Below, in pieces: positions 58,201 through 63,443 of a DNA stretch of 64,000 nucleotides. The stretch comes from Luidia sarsii (taxonomy: Eukaryota; Echinodermata; Asteroidea; Paxillosida; Luidiidae): NCBI GenBank assembly GCA_949987565.1, contig OX465120.1, positions 2,748,628-2,812,627 on the forward strand, written 5' to 3'. The notes beneath the pieces are model-generated. The model was not told where the DNA came from. It saw only the letters and a program-made list of their open reading frames with translations, and ran no database searches. The stretch's first letter is position 1. Each line of letters starts with the position of its first letter. Both the position numbers and the translations under genes were made by a program.

Positions 58201-61200
58201 TGTGGGAAAAAATAAAAAATTAAAACAAAAATTAGGAAAAATTTATTGGGTGTTTTCATGAGTTCTCTAGACAGACAGACAGCTGTGTCCTTGCATACAC
58301 TGTGCGTGCAATCGTGCATGCAGGAAATAGGTGCACCCAACCGCGTACCATTCACGTTTGTACCACTACACCACCCCTCCCCAGTTTTGTTATTTTTTTT
58401 TAAGTCAAGAGGAAGTGCCCATCGATTGGTCTACTTCCACTGAATGCTTTAACCTACATTGTCATGGATCACTGAATCCAGCGGAGAATATTATCAAAAG
58501 GGGAGGGGAAAAAGGGATGTTGAAAGTCACTTCACGTGTCCTAATTTATTACTCATTTTATACGGTCGGGTGATTTTTCCGAAACAATAACTCAATTGGT
58601 ATTCAAACTCATGTTGAATGTTCGAGTTACAATTATGTAATTTTGTTAAGAAAATTTTATTTATTTGTAATCAAATATTATTATGTTTTTTATTTCATTC
58701 TTGTATTTGATTTTTTGCTCATAGATATTTACCAGGGTATTCTTTTTTCTAAATGACTTATTTGGATACAGATTAGAAATTGTATATTTATGATGAATGA
58801 TCCTATTCCTGTAATTGCCGGTCCTTTCAATGTTGGATGTGGTAAATAAATAAATAAATAAATAAAGAGTACTGGTAATATACAATGTTGCAAACTGCTT
58901 ACTGAATTTACCAAAATTTAGAGATGCCTGATTGTTTTTCCTCAGGCATCGGGCAAAGCACTAAGCATTCGGTGCTTATTACGTTGAGCAGAGCAAACCC
59001 TCGTTGAATTAGTTTGTAATCCTGTTTAAAGCCCCTACACAACATTGGTAAGATCGAAAAACAGAAATGTTCACAGATTTACATGAAACTTGTACAGTTT
59101 GAAGATGGTTATAGTAGAAACCTCTCACTGAAATATGTCTGCCTAAAATGTTGTAATTTGGGAGAAATGAGTAAAAGAAATCGTTTACGTCTCACCGAGA
59201 TCTTAACTATTTTTCGGAATAGTACGGCGTTGAATGCTGCATTTTCGCGAAACAAATGAAGCGTTTTTCACGATTTTCTCGAGACTCGGTTGGCGGATTG
59301 AGCTGAAATTTTCACAGGTGTGCTGTTGCATGCATTTGTTGGATCAGACAACGAATGGATGCTATTCTTTGACCTCGACCAATGTTGTGTAGGGGCTTTA
59401 AACGAGAAAGACCTTTCCTGCTTAAAAATTTTTCATGCTTAACAACTTCGCGCCGGGAACTCCGAAATCAGAGCGGCGTTGGTTTTACTATGCTACGGGG
59501 CCCTCCGAATCCAGTGTGACTTTTTGTAACGAAAGAAGTAACCAAATGTATCAAGCTTGGTATCAAATAAAAGATAAGTCTACCGTTTATAAAAGTTTAC
59601 CCAAACATCATTCTCCAAACATGATTTTTCGGCTCAAAAACAAGCATTGAAAACAACCATAAGCGCGGTTTTGTGCAACACAATCCGGTACTGGGCTGCA
59701 CAGCCTTCAAAAAGATTACAGTCACGCACGCCCGGACACCAATAAACATCGCAGTCGTGCAACGGATTAAGAGGCTCTATGAAATGAAGTCCTGGCAGTT
59801 CGGGGAGTCGCACAAAGTGGACGCACCTTTCTACATCTTCAATCAACTTCCGGTAAGTAAAAGTCAACTGCCTTTTTTTTTCTTTCTTACTTTTTGGTGT
59901 CGCAAATGAAGCACTTTGTCGTGGTGGAGGCAAGGAGCTTGTCGTCGTAAAAGTCCAGCTGGACCACCGGTGAATCCGCATCCATGACAAGCTCCGTGGG
60001 AAGCTTGAAGAGGCCCGACATCTGGTAGAAGGGAAAGATTGGCAGGATGAGTACGGGTTTTTGTTCTCTCATCTTTGATCCCTTTCCGGCTGACTGACTG
60101 CTTTCTATCTTTGCTGCTTGCCCATCCCTTTGATCTCACCCTGGTCTGTCTACCAGCTTTCCTCCTTTGATTCCTTCCCTACTGCTTGCCCTTCCCTTTG
60201 ATCTCACCCTGGTCTGTCTACCAGCTTTCCTCCTTTAATCCCTTCCCTACTGCTTGCCTTTCCCCTTGATCTCACCCTGGTCTGTCTACCAGCTTTCCTC
60301 CTTTGATCCCCTCCCTACTGCTTGCCCTTCCCTTTGATCTCACCCTGGTCTGTCTACCAGCTTTCCTCCTTTGATCCCTTCCCTACTGCTTGCCTTTCCC
60401 CTTGATCTCACCCTGGTCTGTCTACCAGCTTTCCTCCTTTGATCCCTTCCCTACTGCTTGCCCTTCCCTAAGATCTCACCCTGGTCTGTCTACCGGCTTC
60501 CCTCCTTTGAGTTCACCATAGTCTGGCACGTACGTACCTTGCGATGGAAGACATTGAGGAAGGTGATACGACCTCGGTCATCCCCGCTGAAGAGCCGTTC
60601 GCTGGCCGCATCCCAGGCCATGCCGGTCACGTCACCATGGCGATGGGCCGCGGATGCGGCCAGCCGCGTTGGCCGCTCGCGTTTCTCCATGTTCAGCTCC
60701 CAGGCGATCACATGACCTTGACTTTAAAAAAAAAAAAATAAATAAATAAATTTTTTAAATACCCGAATATGAAACGAGCTGTTTGCCCAACGTTTCAAGC
60801 AGTGTGTACCCTGCCCGTCATCAGGGGAATGTTGGGTCCCGACTGCCGACTATTATTGGGGCTTAAATGGGTTGTGGAGAGCGCTGGATCCGGAGTGTGG
60901 ATAATCGTTCCTGCCCCTGCGTGTCCCCAGGGGCATGACGAGGGCGCCGTTCGTTGAATTACGTCAAGAGGGGGCAGTTCATCGCAATGTGTTGAGTGCG
61001 AAAATGAATGAATTCCAAGAAGGAGACTCCAGTGAGTCACACCAACTGTCTTCGCACGTTGCTCGCTAGCGGGAACGGGAAAAGGCATGGGAAAACAATT
61101 ACCTTGTAGCTATGCCGACGATGTTGTCGTCCGGGGCAAAGAGAACCCTGGTCAGTGCTCCTTCCTGTTGGGGAGTCCGGGAACAAGACCATACAGACGG

Positions 61201-63410
61201 CCATTAGTAATCCACTGATTAAAGAAGAATGAAACCCAGAGAAAATAGTTGGCTTATCTCTTTGATTGATAAAACCAACCTACAATTACCCATGTGCAAC
61301 TCACCTACGAGTTTCATAAAGAGGGAAAAATCATGGAATTCGGTGGTCGAATTCGCGTTCCCTCAACCCGCCATGCTTTCGAAATTTCCGGAAGGTCACT
61401 GCGGGGGTATGACATCACGGCGGAGACGACCCTGTCTGATTGGTCAGTTAGGCTTGTTCAATCATTTTAATTTAAACTACAAATATTAATCAACATTTAA
61501 AAAAGAATTATACCTCAATGTGTGAGAAAATAATCTTATAATCCTTTGCAGATTTATTGTTTTTCGCTTTGGTCATTATTTGAATTATTCTTGTGGATTG
61601 CGTATAGTCTTGATCTACAAACACTTTCACGGCTTCCTGATTGCATACGTTGCACGGACTGTACATGTACATGTACATGTACATGTACAGTGCACGTACA
61701 ATGTACACGTTGTGTACTACATGTAATGTACAGTACATGTACACACTACTACTGTACTGTACACGTGTACAATGTACACGTTGTGTCCTACTTGTAATGT
61801 ACTACTGTACACGTGTACATTACGTTGGTATCTGTAACAAAATAAACGCTGCGCAATTTTGGTTCTCTGTTTTCTTGATCTTCGCCGAATGGCGACCTGT
61901 TATAACAGCTGAACAAGTAGGCCTAAAATAACTTATACACCAGGGGCTGAGTTTAATAAAGGTCCGACAACTATGACTGGGAGCCCACTGTGTCCGGCTT
62001 TTGTTTCAGCTCGCGTAATTTTAATAGGAAAATACGAGAAATGATTCAAGAGATGGTCGATGTTTTGGTGAGATTTCAGTTGTACCATGGAGGAATTTGT
62101 ACACGTTAGCGAAGCTGTGTGGAGTTTAGTGGGGGTCAGGGGTCATGCACACAATAGCGCTGGGTGACAGGAGTTGCGGTCAGCGACCAGGGAATAAACA
62201 GTGTGGGCGACTGGAGTCGCGTTCCGATAACGTGTAAATTAGGCATAGCTCCATGTTCTTGTTGCAGCACAAATAAAAATACGGCACGGTACGTATATCC
62301 CCCTTCTTCCTCCATGGTAATTGGTACAATACATGTATATATCCATGGAGTTTACCCTCCATGAGTTACAGATAAGCGGTCTGCGAGAAAGACTAGGCAG
62401 AACGTGCATGTGAGAAAAATCACGCCAGGACCGAAACGAAAACATACATCAAAAGTCGATCGTATCATACAGGAAAAACATCAAAATTAACTCAGCTTTC
62501 TGGATTCCAATGCGGCAATTCGTGAAGCTGTCGATGAACGTGATGCCACCGCTGGTCGATGTGAAAATACTGAAGGAACGGCATGTTCTTTCAGTATATT
62601 TCTCGGCTTCGAGCCGGTGAGTTTGGCCCGCAAGTCAACCTCGATCCCAACTCCTCCTCCGTGAAGTGATCGCTACAAATCACGTCATTTCGACTATATT
62701 TGTAGCCGACATTGAGAAATTTTTCTACTTGTATGGCCGCAGCCCACTTCCCAAACAAGTCAGGTCTCTTGGCCTTGTTAGGAACTGCATGGACAGATTT
62801 CCCTAGCTTTTTTTCCGCTGGCATTGTTACAACCAAAAGCCTGGCAGTACACTCGCGAGTGTATATAAACTGCACGCAGTATACATGTGTTGTGTACACA
62901 CATGTTGTAGGGATACGTCCGGGCCCATGCGGGGGTAGCCCGTCATTATATCATACCCCCCGCAGTGACCTGCCGGGAATTTCGAAAACATGGCGGGTAC
63001 AGGGAACGCGAATTCGACCACCGAATTCCATCATTTTTCCCTCTTTATGAAACTCGTAGGTGAGTTGCACATGGGTAATTGTAGGTTGGTTTTATCAACC
63101 AAAGAGATAAGCCAACTATTTTCTCTGGGTTTCGTTCTTCTTTAACATGAAGGGGAGGGGGGGAGTTACCTGGGTAAAGGCGTGCTATTTCATGCATATG
63201 TTGGATCAGACAACGTACGGATGCTATTCTTTGACCTCGACCAATGTTGTGTAGGGGCTTTAAGTAAGTACATGTAAGTAAGTTGACATCCGGACTTACA
63301 GCGTTGGAGAAAACCTGCAAGTACTTGAGCGAGGTCCGATGGAAGATGTACAACCCGCCGGACGAAGCCCCCAGCCCAATGTAGCGCTTGGACACTCCAA
63401 TACTGGTGTA
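36864..63410 (-). CDS. HPS5: HPS5 (BLOC-2 subunit), 5'-incomplete, 21 exons seen
   Basis: In order 5' to 3' (minus strand): 63300-63410, 61103-61164, 60538-60721, 59891-60021, 53400-53432, 52588-52678, 51163-51245, 49288-49379, 47969-48796 (gap inside), 47249-47759, 46807-46995, 46150-46525, 44925-45332, 43261-44168, 42584-42692, 41704-41871, 41002-41124, 40218-40325, 38853-38956, 37690-38146, 36864-37200. All GT-AG, and the phases join. The N-terminal part matches the human WD-repeat propeller block by block ([39 protein letters not shown]). The middle (exons 9-14) is long, disordered and lineage-expanded; the C-terminal helical part aligns again (YWNGLMRLLAELNKR). About 1,740 residues are visible versus 1,129 in human. 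The family joins HPS3 and HPS6 in BLOC-2, which routes cargo to lysosome-related organelles such as pigment granules. The first exon with the start codon is outside the window. Confidence 0.94.
37325..37415 (+). mobile_element. tRNA-derived SINE copy
   Basis: GGGGCTGGATAGCTCGGAGG then GGAAGAGC (A box) and GGTTCACATCC (B box, 37378-37388), followed by a family R tail (TCCTAGCAGGACCTTTCTCT) at about 37475. It ties the SINE head to family R. Confidence 0.75.
37690..38146 (-). CDS. HPS5: HPS5 exon 20 (window numbering)
   Basis: GLMPRTMEEWIHLLNQMSRS at the start (human GWIPETVEEWKLLLHLIQS); a Pro/Ser-rich insert; then VRAVGPGLAARMLQDTSLPG and ending IAIMEKYQK (human LAKAMGPDRAWSLLQECGL...LRIAEKRQ). 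Acceptor GTGCCAG, donor GTAAGA. Confidence 0.94.
38175..38750 (-). repeat. 16-bp minisatellite ahead of HPS5 exon 20
   Basis: About 35 degenerate units of GGTTGACTAAAATTGT (plus strand). In HPS5 sense it reads TTTTAGTCAACCACAA, so each unit carries a TTTTAG word resembling a 3' splice site. The array ends about 30-50 bases before the true acceptor at 38147. Confidence 0.92.
38853..38956 (-). CDS. HPS5: HPS5 exon 19
   Basis: YWNGLMRLLAELNKRAQALD then IALQLSDLDLLTKD; human [34 protein letters not shown]. Acceptor GGCCAG, donor GTAAAG. Confidence 0.95.
39275..39990. repeat. 23-bp minisatellite, about 31 copies (HPS5 intron 18)
   Basis: Unit GTTTGGCCCAGGTAAGACAC + TGA, nearly uniform. Because 23 is not a multiple of three, each minus-strand frame cycles through SYLGQTQCLTWAKLSVLPGP and stays open; this is not a gene. 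Every unit carries CAGGTAAGA on the plus strand, a consensus 5' splice site antisense to HPS5. Confidence 0.97.
40218..40325 (-). CDS. HPS5: HPS5 exon 18
   Basis: RPGSHTKQWRYGTLADQVLS then LPAANKDRLLQLCSHHG; human [39 protein letters not shown]. Donor GTGAGC. Confidence 0.95.
40396..40732. mobile_element. TTAA element, family B (AGCCCCTACACAACATTGG), copy 1
   Basis: TTAA then AGCCCCTACACAACATTGGT at the left; CCAATGTTGTGTAGGGACT then CTAA (degraded TTAA) at the right. 337 bp, non-coding. TTAA duplications fit piggyBac or Kolobok-type transposition. Copies at 59030-59397 and 63179-63259. Confidence 0.82.
41002..41124 (-). CDS. HPS5: HPS5 exon 17
   Basis: ETLLASICSDQEVKCQVLTS then ALTQGAPPEAELFCNCRQRP; human [28 protein letters not shown]. 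Acceptor CCACAG, donor GTAAAA. Confidence 0.92.
41500..41620. repeat. Family L repeat (CACGGCTAAATGACATTTTC)
   Basis: GGGTGAAAACACGGCGAATT, TTTCACGGCTAAATGACATT and TTCACGGTTTAGATGTTCA. A close second copy is at 47790-47925, and a related GTGAAA-rich stretch at 41165-41250. Non-coding. Confidence 0.7.
41704..41871 (-). CDS. HPS5: HPS5 exon 16
   Basis: LIHHGEAEVALEVMLGSFPD then LTPWEVAHLACADTVPASFF and LDYVTALLDSVEPIDR; human [29 protein letters not shown]...FLAYLDSLV. Start of the conserved helical C-terminal region. Confidence 0.95.
41993..42150. mobile_element. Family A element, partial
   Basis: GTGACCCGGTACGGCATAAT, then weakly matching body; right end not seen. Confidence 0.5.
42170..42415. 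repeat. Family P repeat, two tandem units
   Basis: AGAGTACACACTACCTGAAA, GGCTCTTTTCAGAGCCGCAC and GTGTCACCGCAAACCTTCCA. The same order occurs at 35985-36120 and 48905-49260. CGGCTCTTTTCAGAGCCG is a hairpin. Confidence 0.75.
42584..42692 (-). CDS. HPS5: HPS5 exon 15
   Basis: LEGESDGKEKGKGRHSKTDR then GDHGAGSHAGLLHIH. Basic linker without clear human match; accepted on CCTTAG/GTAAGT and on phases joining exons 14 and 16. Confidence 0.85.
43010..43165. repeat. Family R repeat, palindromic pair
   Basis: GGGCCTGACGTTTTGATCTG faces GGTCCTGCTAGGATCGAAAC, then GTCAGGCCCTCTAACTTTTG, two family R pieces head to head in HPS5 intron 14. Confidence 0.7.
43261..44168 (-). CDS. HPS5: HPS5 exon 14 (large, GC-rich)
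   Basis: Starts KQQLQDLRVLLSAERSRDVL then EKWLRELRSALASRRHR (human LVLFESESLRMVLQEWLSHLEKTF). Contains RLPAEILADLSWLASLCYEM, an acidic GDDEEEEEDN run, a long Ser/Pro/Gly-rich disordered part, and ends ARFVSSLSFLLDVGRVRSVL...MAAILDCLE (human FLKKYFFLLNLKRAKESI). GC-rich throughout, with many antisense open frames that are shadows. Donor GTACCC. Confidence 0.93.
44345..44825. repeat. 22-bp minisatellite AGTGTTATCTCAGTATTACC + TA
   Basis: About 21 units with indels, in HPS5 intron 13. The same unit forms a second array at 45480-45830 on the other side of exon 13. Confidence 0.92.
44925..45332 (-). CDS. HPS5: HPS5 exon 13
   Basis: LSSGLVKTKTFLKQMSEGDV, a Pro/Ser/Gly-rich disordered stretch, then GGARKLRWFDESEAKETYCD and ending VLRSLALTTWKT. 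Weak similarity to human. Frame fixed by acceptor CCACAG, donor AA|GTAAAG and phases. Confidence 0.87.
45480..45830. repeat. Same 22-bp minisatellite, second array
   Basis: Units TGTTATCTGAGTATTACCCA + AG, more decayed at the left. With the array at 44345-44825 it brackets HPS5 exon 13. Confidence 0.88.
45835..45945. repeat. Family R repeat
   Basis: TTTGAGAAAGGTCCTGCTAG, GATCAAAATATCAGGCCCCC and AGTCAGTGAGCAGTTTGCAA. Non-coding, HPS5 intron 12. Confidence 0.7.
46150..46525 (-). CDS. HPS5: HPS5 exon 12
   Basis: DNVEKPTKPSPVSTATSSAR, Thr/Pro/Ser-rich middle, then HSTEEMFMGGPMLMAMSGPR and LAAHILAPSLSAMKE. Lineage-specific linker; acceptor CTACAG, donor GTACAT, phases fit. Confidence 0.85.
46695..46800. 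repeat. Family R tail-to-tail inverted pair
   Basis: GCAGTTTGCAACATTTTTGT then ATATCACTTT, a short spacer, and AAAGTGATATACAAAAATGT then TGCAAACTGC: two family R ends fused into a near-perfect hairpin next to HPS5 exon 11. Confidence 0.75.
46807..46995 (-). CDS. HPS5: HPS5 exon 11
   Basis: VADFGSEPVFEAAAVTEQDW then PAIRRSVSVPTASQGPSTEG and a basic GKKGRRTSTGRDKRRSKKSR run. Disordered; frame fixed by splice phases (GACCCAG, GTAGGT). Confidence 0.83.
47030..47235. repeat. GGCTAT/GGCTGT hexanucleotide array (HPS5 intron 10)
   Basis: About 33 units of GGCTATGGCTGCAGCTATGG and GGCTGT. Akin to the GGCTCT array in MYRF intron 8. Fills nearly all of the short intron between exons 10 and 11. Confidence 0.93.
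47249..47759 (-). CDS. HPS5: HPS5 exon 10
   Basis: ALVKDGELDTGIAESLSDAV ... SGRPIRSETFGGLTKRRTGE ... QVFDSEGTAAEST. Acidic/Ser-rich, disordered. Good acceptor (pyrimidine tract, ATCAG) and donor GTAGCA; phase 0 in, 1 out. Confidence 0.85.
47790..47930. repeat. Family L repeat, second copy
   Basis: AGGGGTAAAAACACTGACTT, CTCACGGCTAAATGACATTT and TTTTCACGGTTTAGATGTTC; copy of 41500-41620 in HPS5 intron 9. Confidence 0.7.
47969..48796 (-). CDS. HPS5: HPS5 exon 9, interrupted by assembly gap
   Basis: DILWASVYKSTVYCLHPNSQ then VGCYSLLSVERCISKLFALG match human [45 protein letters not shown] matches [21 protein letters not shown]. After the gap it reads RGDYHGQDGGEGEG...WGFGQGRLSLRRDNSLLEEI. The two sides need a missing coding length of 1 modulo 3, so 200 N is not the true size if this is one exon. 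Confidence 0.9.
48135..48334. other. Assembly gap (200 N)
   Basis: Exactly 200 N, typical of a placeholder of unknown length. It falls in coding sequence of HPS5 exon 9; open frames of X across it are meaningless. Confidence 0.98.
48905..49260. repeat. Family P repeat, three tandem units
   Basis: AGAGTACACACTCCCCGAAA, then three rounds of GGAGTCACCGCAAACCTTCC / TTCCACCATGCAAACCTTCA about 100 bases apart, in HPS5 intron 8. Confidence 0.8.
49288..49379 (-). CDS. HPS5: HPS5 exon 8
   Basis: YNFLLSWTKNAVYVFDPARV then KVIVWSTDFK; human [27 protein letters not shown]. Donor GTAATG. Confidence 0.95.
49395..50470. repeat. GGGTA-rich array with ~92-98-bp higher-order unit
   Basis: Short words GGGTACTGGG, AAGGGGTATGGGTGAATGGG; from 49680 a unit with CTTAGGTAAGAGGTAGAGCT and GGGCAACTCCCAGGAGGAGT repeats about six times. 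G-rich on the plus strand, HPS5 intron 7. Confidence 0.92.
50888..51090. repeat. Family K repeat, short copy
   Basis: CCCTAACCGGCATTGAAACC, CACGACATACCACAGTGTG and CTGTGGTATGTGAGCC; related to 30185-30545. Confidence 0.65.
51163..51245 (-). CDS. HPS5: HPS5 exon 7
   Basis: VNIVGQVQATHQFKHLLVVP then SMPVLGP; human [25 protein letters not shown]. Acceptor TCTCAG, donor GTAGGT. Confidence 0.95.
51503..51745. mobile_element. Inverted-repeat element, family I
   Basis: AAACCCTGGCTTAGGCTTTG, GCTCCGGCTTCGTCTC faces GAGACAAAGCCGGAGCCTGA, GCCTAAGCCGTGCTTT. Arms of about 38 bp around ~155 bp; non-coding. Confidence 0.7.
51857..52562. mobile_element. Inverted-repeat element, family J
   Basis: GGTTAAGCACTTAACGCCGG at the left; CCCCGGCGCGAAGTGGTTAA at the right. 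About 705 bp. A truncated copy (TTAACAACTTCGCGCCGGGA, then TTACTATGCTACGGGGCC) lies at 59435-59530. No transposase frame recognised. Confidence 0.65.
52588..52678 (-). CDS. HPS5: HPS5 exon 6
   Basis: DGQFGACFLQKPDKEFPLIY then [10 protein letters not shown]; human [32 protein letters not shown]. Highly diagnostic. Confidence 0.97.
52740..52870. repeat. Family R repeat, palindromic
   Basis: AATGTTGCAAACTGCTACTG ... GAGAAAGGTCCTACTAGGAT ... ATGTCAGGCCCTCCTAATTT in HPS5 intron 5. Confidence 0.65.
53400..53432 (-). CDS. HPS5: HPS5 exon 5 (33-nt microexon)
   Basis: K|KHAYSVGTKP|R between CCTGCAG and GTTAGT. It bridges CDTKK of exon 4 and DGQFGACF of exon 6 in phase, exactly replacing human EREKFWKIGNKER. 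Too short for any ORF scan; identified by homology and splice sites. Confidence 0.88.
54060..54830. repeat. Diffuse repeat GGGGACTGGTAGCAAGTTGA upstream of the lectin gene
   Basis: The phrase GAGGGGACTGGTAGCAAGTT or close variants recurs at about 54085, 54212, 54487, 54655 and 54785, each followed by AGCAGTTCAAAGAC-type wording. Interrupted by a SINE at 54292. Confidence 0.65.
54292..54370 (+). mobile_element. tRNA-derived SINE, best-preserved copy
   Basis: GGGCTGGATAGCTCAGATGG then AAGAGC (A box, 54300-54316) and GGTTCAAGTCCCGGTCCAGT (B box, 54345-54355), spaced as in a tRNA promoter. No folded acceptor stem, so a SINE head rather than a tRNA gene. Confidence 0.8.
54928..55452 (+). CDS. Intronless C-type-lectin-like gene nested in HPS5 intron 4
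   Basis: 174 residues from the ATG at 54928; the upstream GTG is not a likely start. The N-terminus MTLQVFLIVAPAMMW is hydrophobic and may be a signal peptide. From about residue 39 it is a long-form C-type lectin domain: CPGGW ... CYRTT (N-terminal loop pair), ARALCRSLGGHLA (first core Cys and GGHLA), NEECLVM, GKWDDSMC and FGVCKR, giving the two core disulphides. An extra Cys pair (HLGC...SWAC) is present. The Ca/sugar EPN or QPD motif is missing (GSPGDD there), so classical sugar binding is uncertain. GC-rich, unlike the surrounding DNA. It lies antisense to HPS5; CCGAG just before the ATG after a T run could be a 3' splice site from a leader exon. Could be a retrogene. Confidence 0.75.
   Translation: MGMTLQVFLIVAPAMMWRKMALGNGPGAIGSCPATVALEAACPGGWRGWAGACYRTTPIKGSGGQARALCRSLGGHLAVPASLAENEVVRGLIPEGSTAVHLGCRRGPAIGSWACETHSQHEGAFWHWREGSPGDDTLNEECLVMHRADGKWDDSMCRWIRFGVCKRFLPKLHL
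55735..55880. repeat. Family R repeat with poly-A/T
   Basis: AGTCAGAGAGCACTTTGCAA ... GGGCCTGACGTTTCGATCCT + ACCAGGACCTTTCTCTGCC, then homopolymers at 55865-55910. Confidence 0.65.
56215..56890. repeat. Interrupted direct duplication with X-box
   Basis: AATCGACGCGTGAATGCGAT + GCCCTCTGTTCCCACGGCAA (56283-56325) and AATTGACGCGTGAATGCTAT + GCCCTCTGTTGCCATGGCAA (56808-56845) are copies, each followed by CCTGGTTACCAGA and TTATCATTCTG. AAGGCATCCCCTTGTA also occurs twice (56218, 56425). Confidence 0.7.
56832..56845. promoter_or_regulatory. RFX X-box, perfect palindrome
   Basis: GTTGCCATGGCAAC is the canonical X-box. The sister copy at about 56312 reads GTTCCCACGGCAAC. Function unproven in this intronic setting. 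Confidence 0.4.
56920..57025. repeat. Family R repeat, inverse orientation
   Basis: AAAATGTTGCAAACTGCTTA, CTGACTAAAATTACCAAAAT and GTGGGCCTGACGTTTCGATC. Non-coding. Confidence 0.7.
57030..58870. other. HPS5 intron 4, AT-rich, no gene seen
   Basis: AT-rich DNA with homopolymers and an AAAT microsatellite at 58844-58865. No splice-bounded exon or domain found. Confidence 0.5.
59030..59397. mobile_element. TTAA element, family B, copy 2 (intact ends)
   Basis: TTAA (59026-59029), AGCCCCTACACAACATTGGT ... CCAATGTTGTGTAGGGGCT, TTAA (59398-59401). 368 bp, non-coding; the intact TTAA pair sets the borders of the family. Confidence 0.87.
59640..59864 (+). pseudogene. Exon-like coding fragment, unknown family
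   Basis: Plus-strand frame KKITVTHARTPINIAVVQRI then KRLYEMKSWQFGESHKVDAP and FYIFNQLP, ending exactly at GTAAGT. Codon-like, with no stops over 60 residues, and antisense to HPS5. I do not recognise the family. Possibly a transposase or host-gene fragment. The minus frame is also open, so the strand is uncertain. Confidence 0.35.
59891..60021 (-). CDS. HPS5: HPS5 exon 4
   Basis: MSGLFKLPTELVMDADSPVV then QLDFYDDKLLASTTTKCFIC and DTK; human [40 protein letters not shown]. Donor GTAAGA. Confidence 0.96.
60110..60510. repeat. 68-bp satellite, about 6 copies (HPS5 intron 3)
   Basis: Unit TACTGCTTGCCCTTCCCTTT, GATCTCACCCTGGTCTGTCT, ACCAGCTTTCCTCCTTTGAT, CCCTTCCC; nearly identical copies. Confidence 0.93.
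60538..60721 (-). CDS. HPS5: HPS5 exon 3 (WD-repeat region)
   Basis: [21 protein letters not shown] then AASAAHRHGDVTGMAWDAAS and ERLFSGDDRGRITFLNVFHR. Matches human [20 protein letters not shown]...[27 protein letters not shown]. The acceptor is the AAAG before TCAAGG, chosen to complete ATS|QG. Confidence 0.96.
61103..61164 (-). CDS. HPS5: HPS5 exon 2 (WD-repeat region)
   Basis: EGALTRVLFAPDDNIVGIAT; human [21 protein letters not shown]. 62 nt, acceptor CAACAG, donor GTAATT. Confidence 0.94.
61655..61830. repeat. GTACAT/TGTACA-rich stretch
   Basis: TGTACATGTACATGTACATG and GTACAATGTACACGTTGTGT words, self-complementary, inside the TTAA transposon. Similar wording at 2290-2340 and 62880-62905. 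Confidence 0.85.
62591..62885 (-). pseudogene. THAP zinc-finger domain, frameshifted
   Basis: Minus strand. One frame carries YCQAFGCNNASGKK, the first C-x4-C half of a THAP finger. A neighbouring frame carries KSVHAVPNKAKRPDLFGKWA ... YSRNDVICSDHF, the Trp and the closing C-x2-H. The switch falls in a run of seven A at about 62811-62817, so a one-base indel has broken the frame. THAP domains bind DNA and occur in P-element and Kolobok transposases. The position inside the TTAA element makes this a transposase remnant, not a host gene. Confidence 0.78.
63179..63259. mobile_element. Family B element, right-end fragment
   Basis: TTCATGCATATGTTGGATCA ... CCAATGTTGTGTAGGGGCT then TTAA. The left part is missing. 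It lies between the transposon and HPS5 exon 1 (window numbering). Confidence 0.75.
63300..63410 (-). CDS. HPS5: HPS5 first exon in window (second or later coding exon)
   Basis: [20 protein letters not shown] then YIFHRTSLKYLQVFSNA; human [37 protein letters not shown]. Acceptor GTTTACAG shows more coding sequence upstream. No start exon was recognised in 63411-64000. Confidence 0.95.
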
Positions 63411-63443
63411 CTGTAAACAAACAATAACAATAATTTGACTTTG

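Larger units (their letters stand above)
61223..63141 (-). mobile_element. TTAA-flanked DNA transposon with THAP remnant (Kolobok-like)
   Basis: TTAA (61219-61222), AGAAGAATGAAACCCAGAGA at the left; TCTCTGGGTTTCGTTCTTCT, TTAA (63142-63145) at the right. The inverted arms are long, about 190 bp (61223-61413 and 62950-63141), including AACCTACAATTACCCATGTG and GGAATTCGGTGGTCGAATTC. The interior holds a frameshifted THAP domain on the minus strand and a GTACAT-rich array. TTAA plus THAP is the known Kolobok combination (P elements have THAP but 8-bp duplications). No catalytic domain was found, so it is a deletion derivative lying in HPS5 intron 1. Confidence 0.8.
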
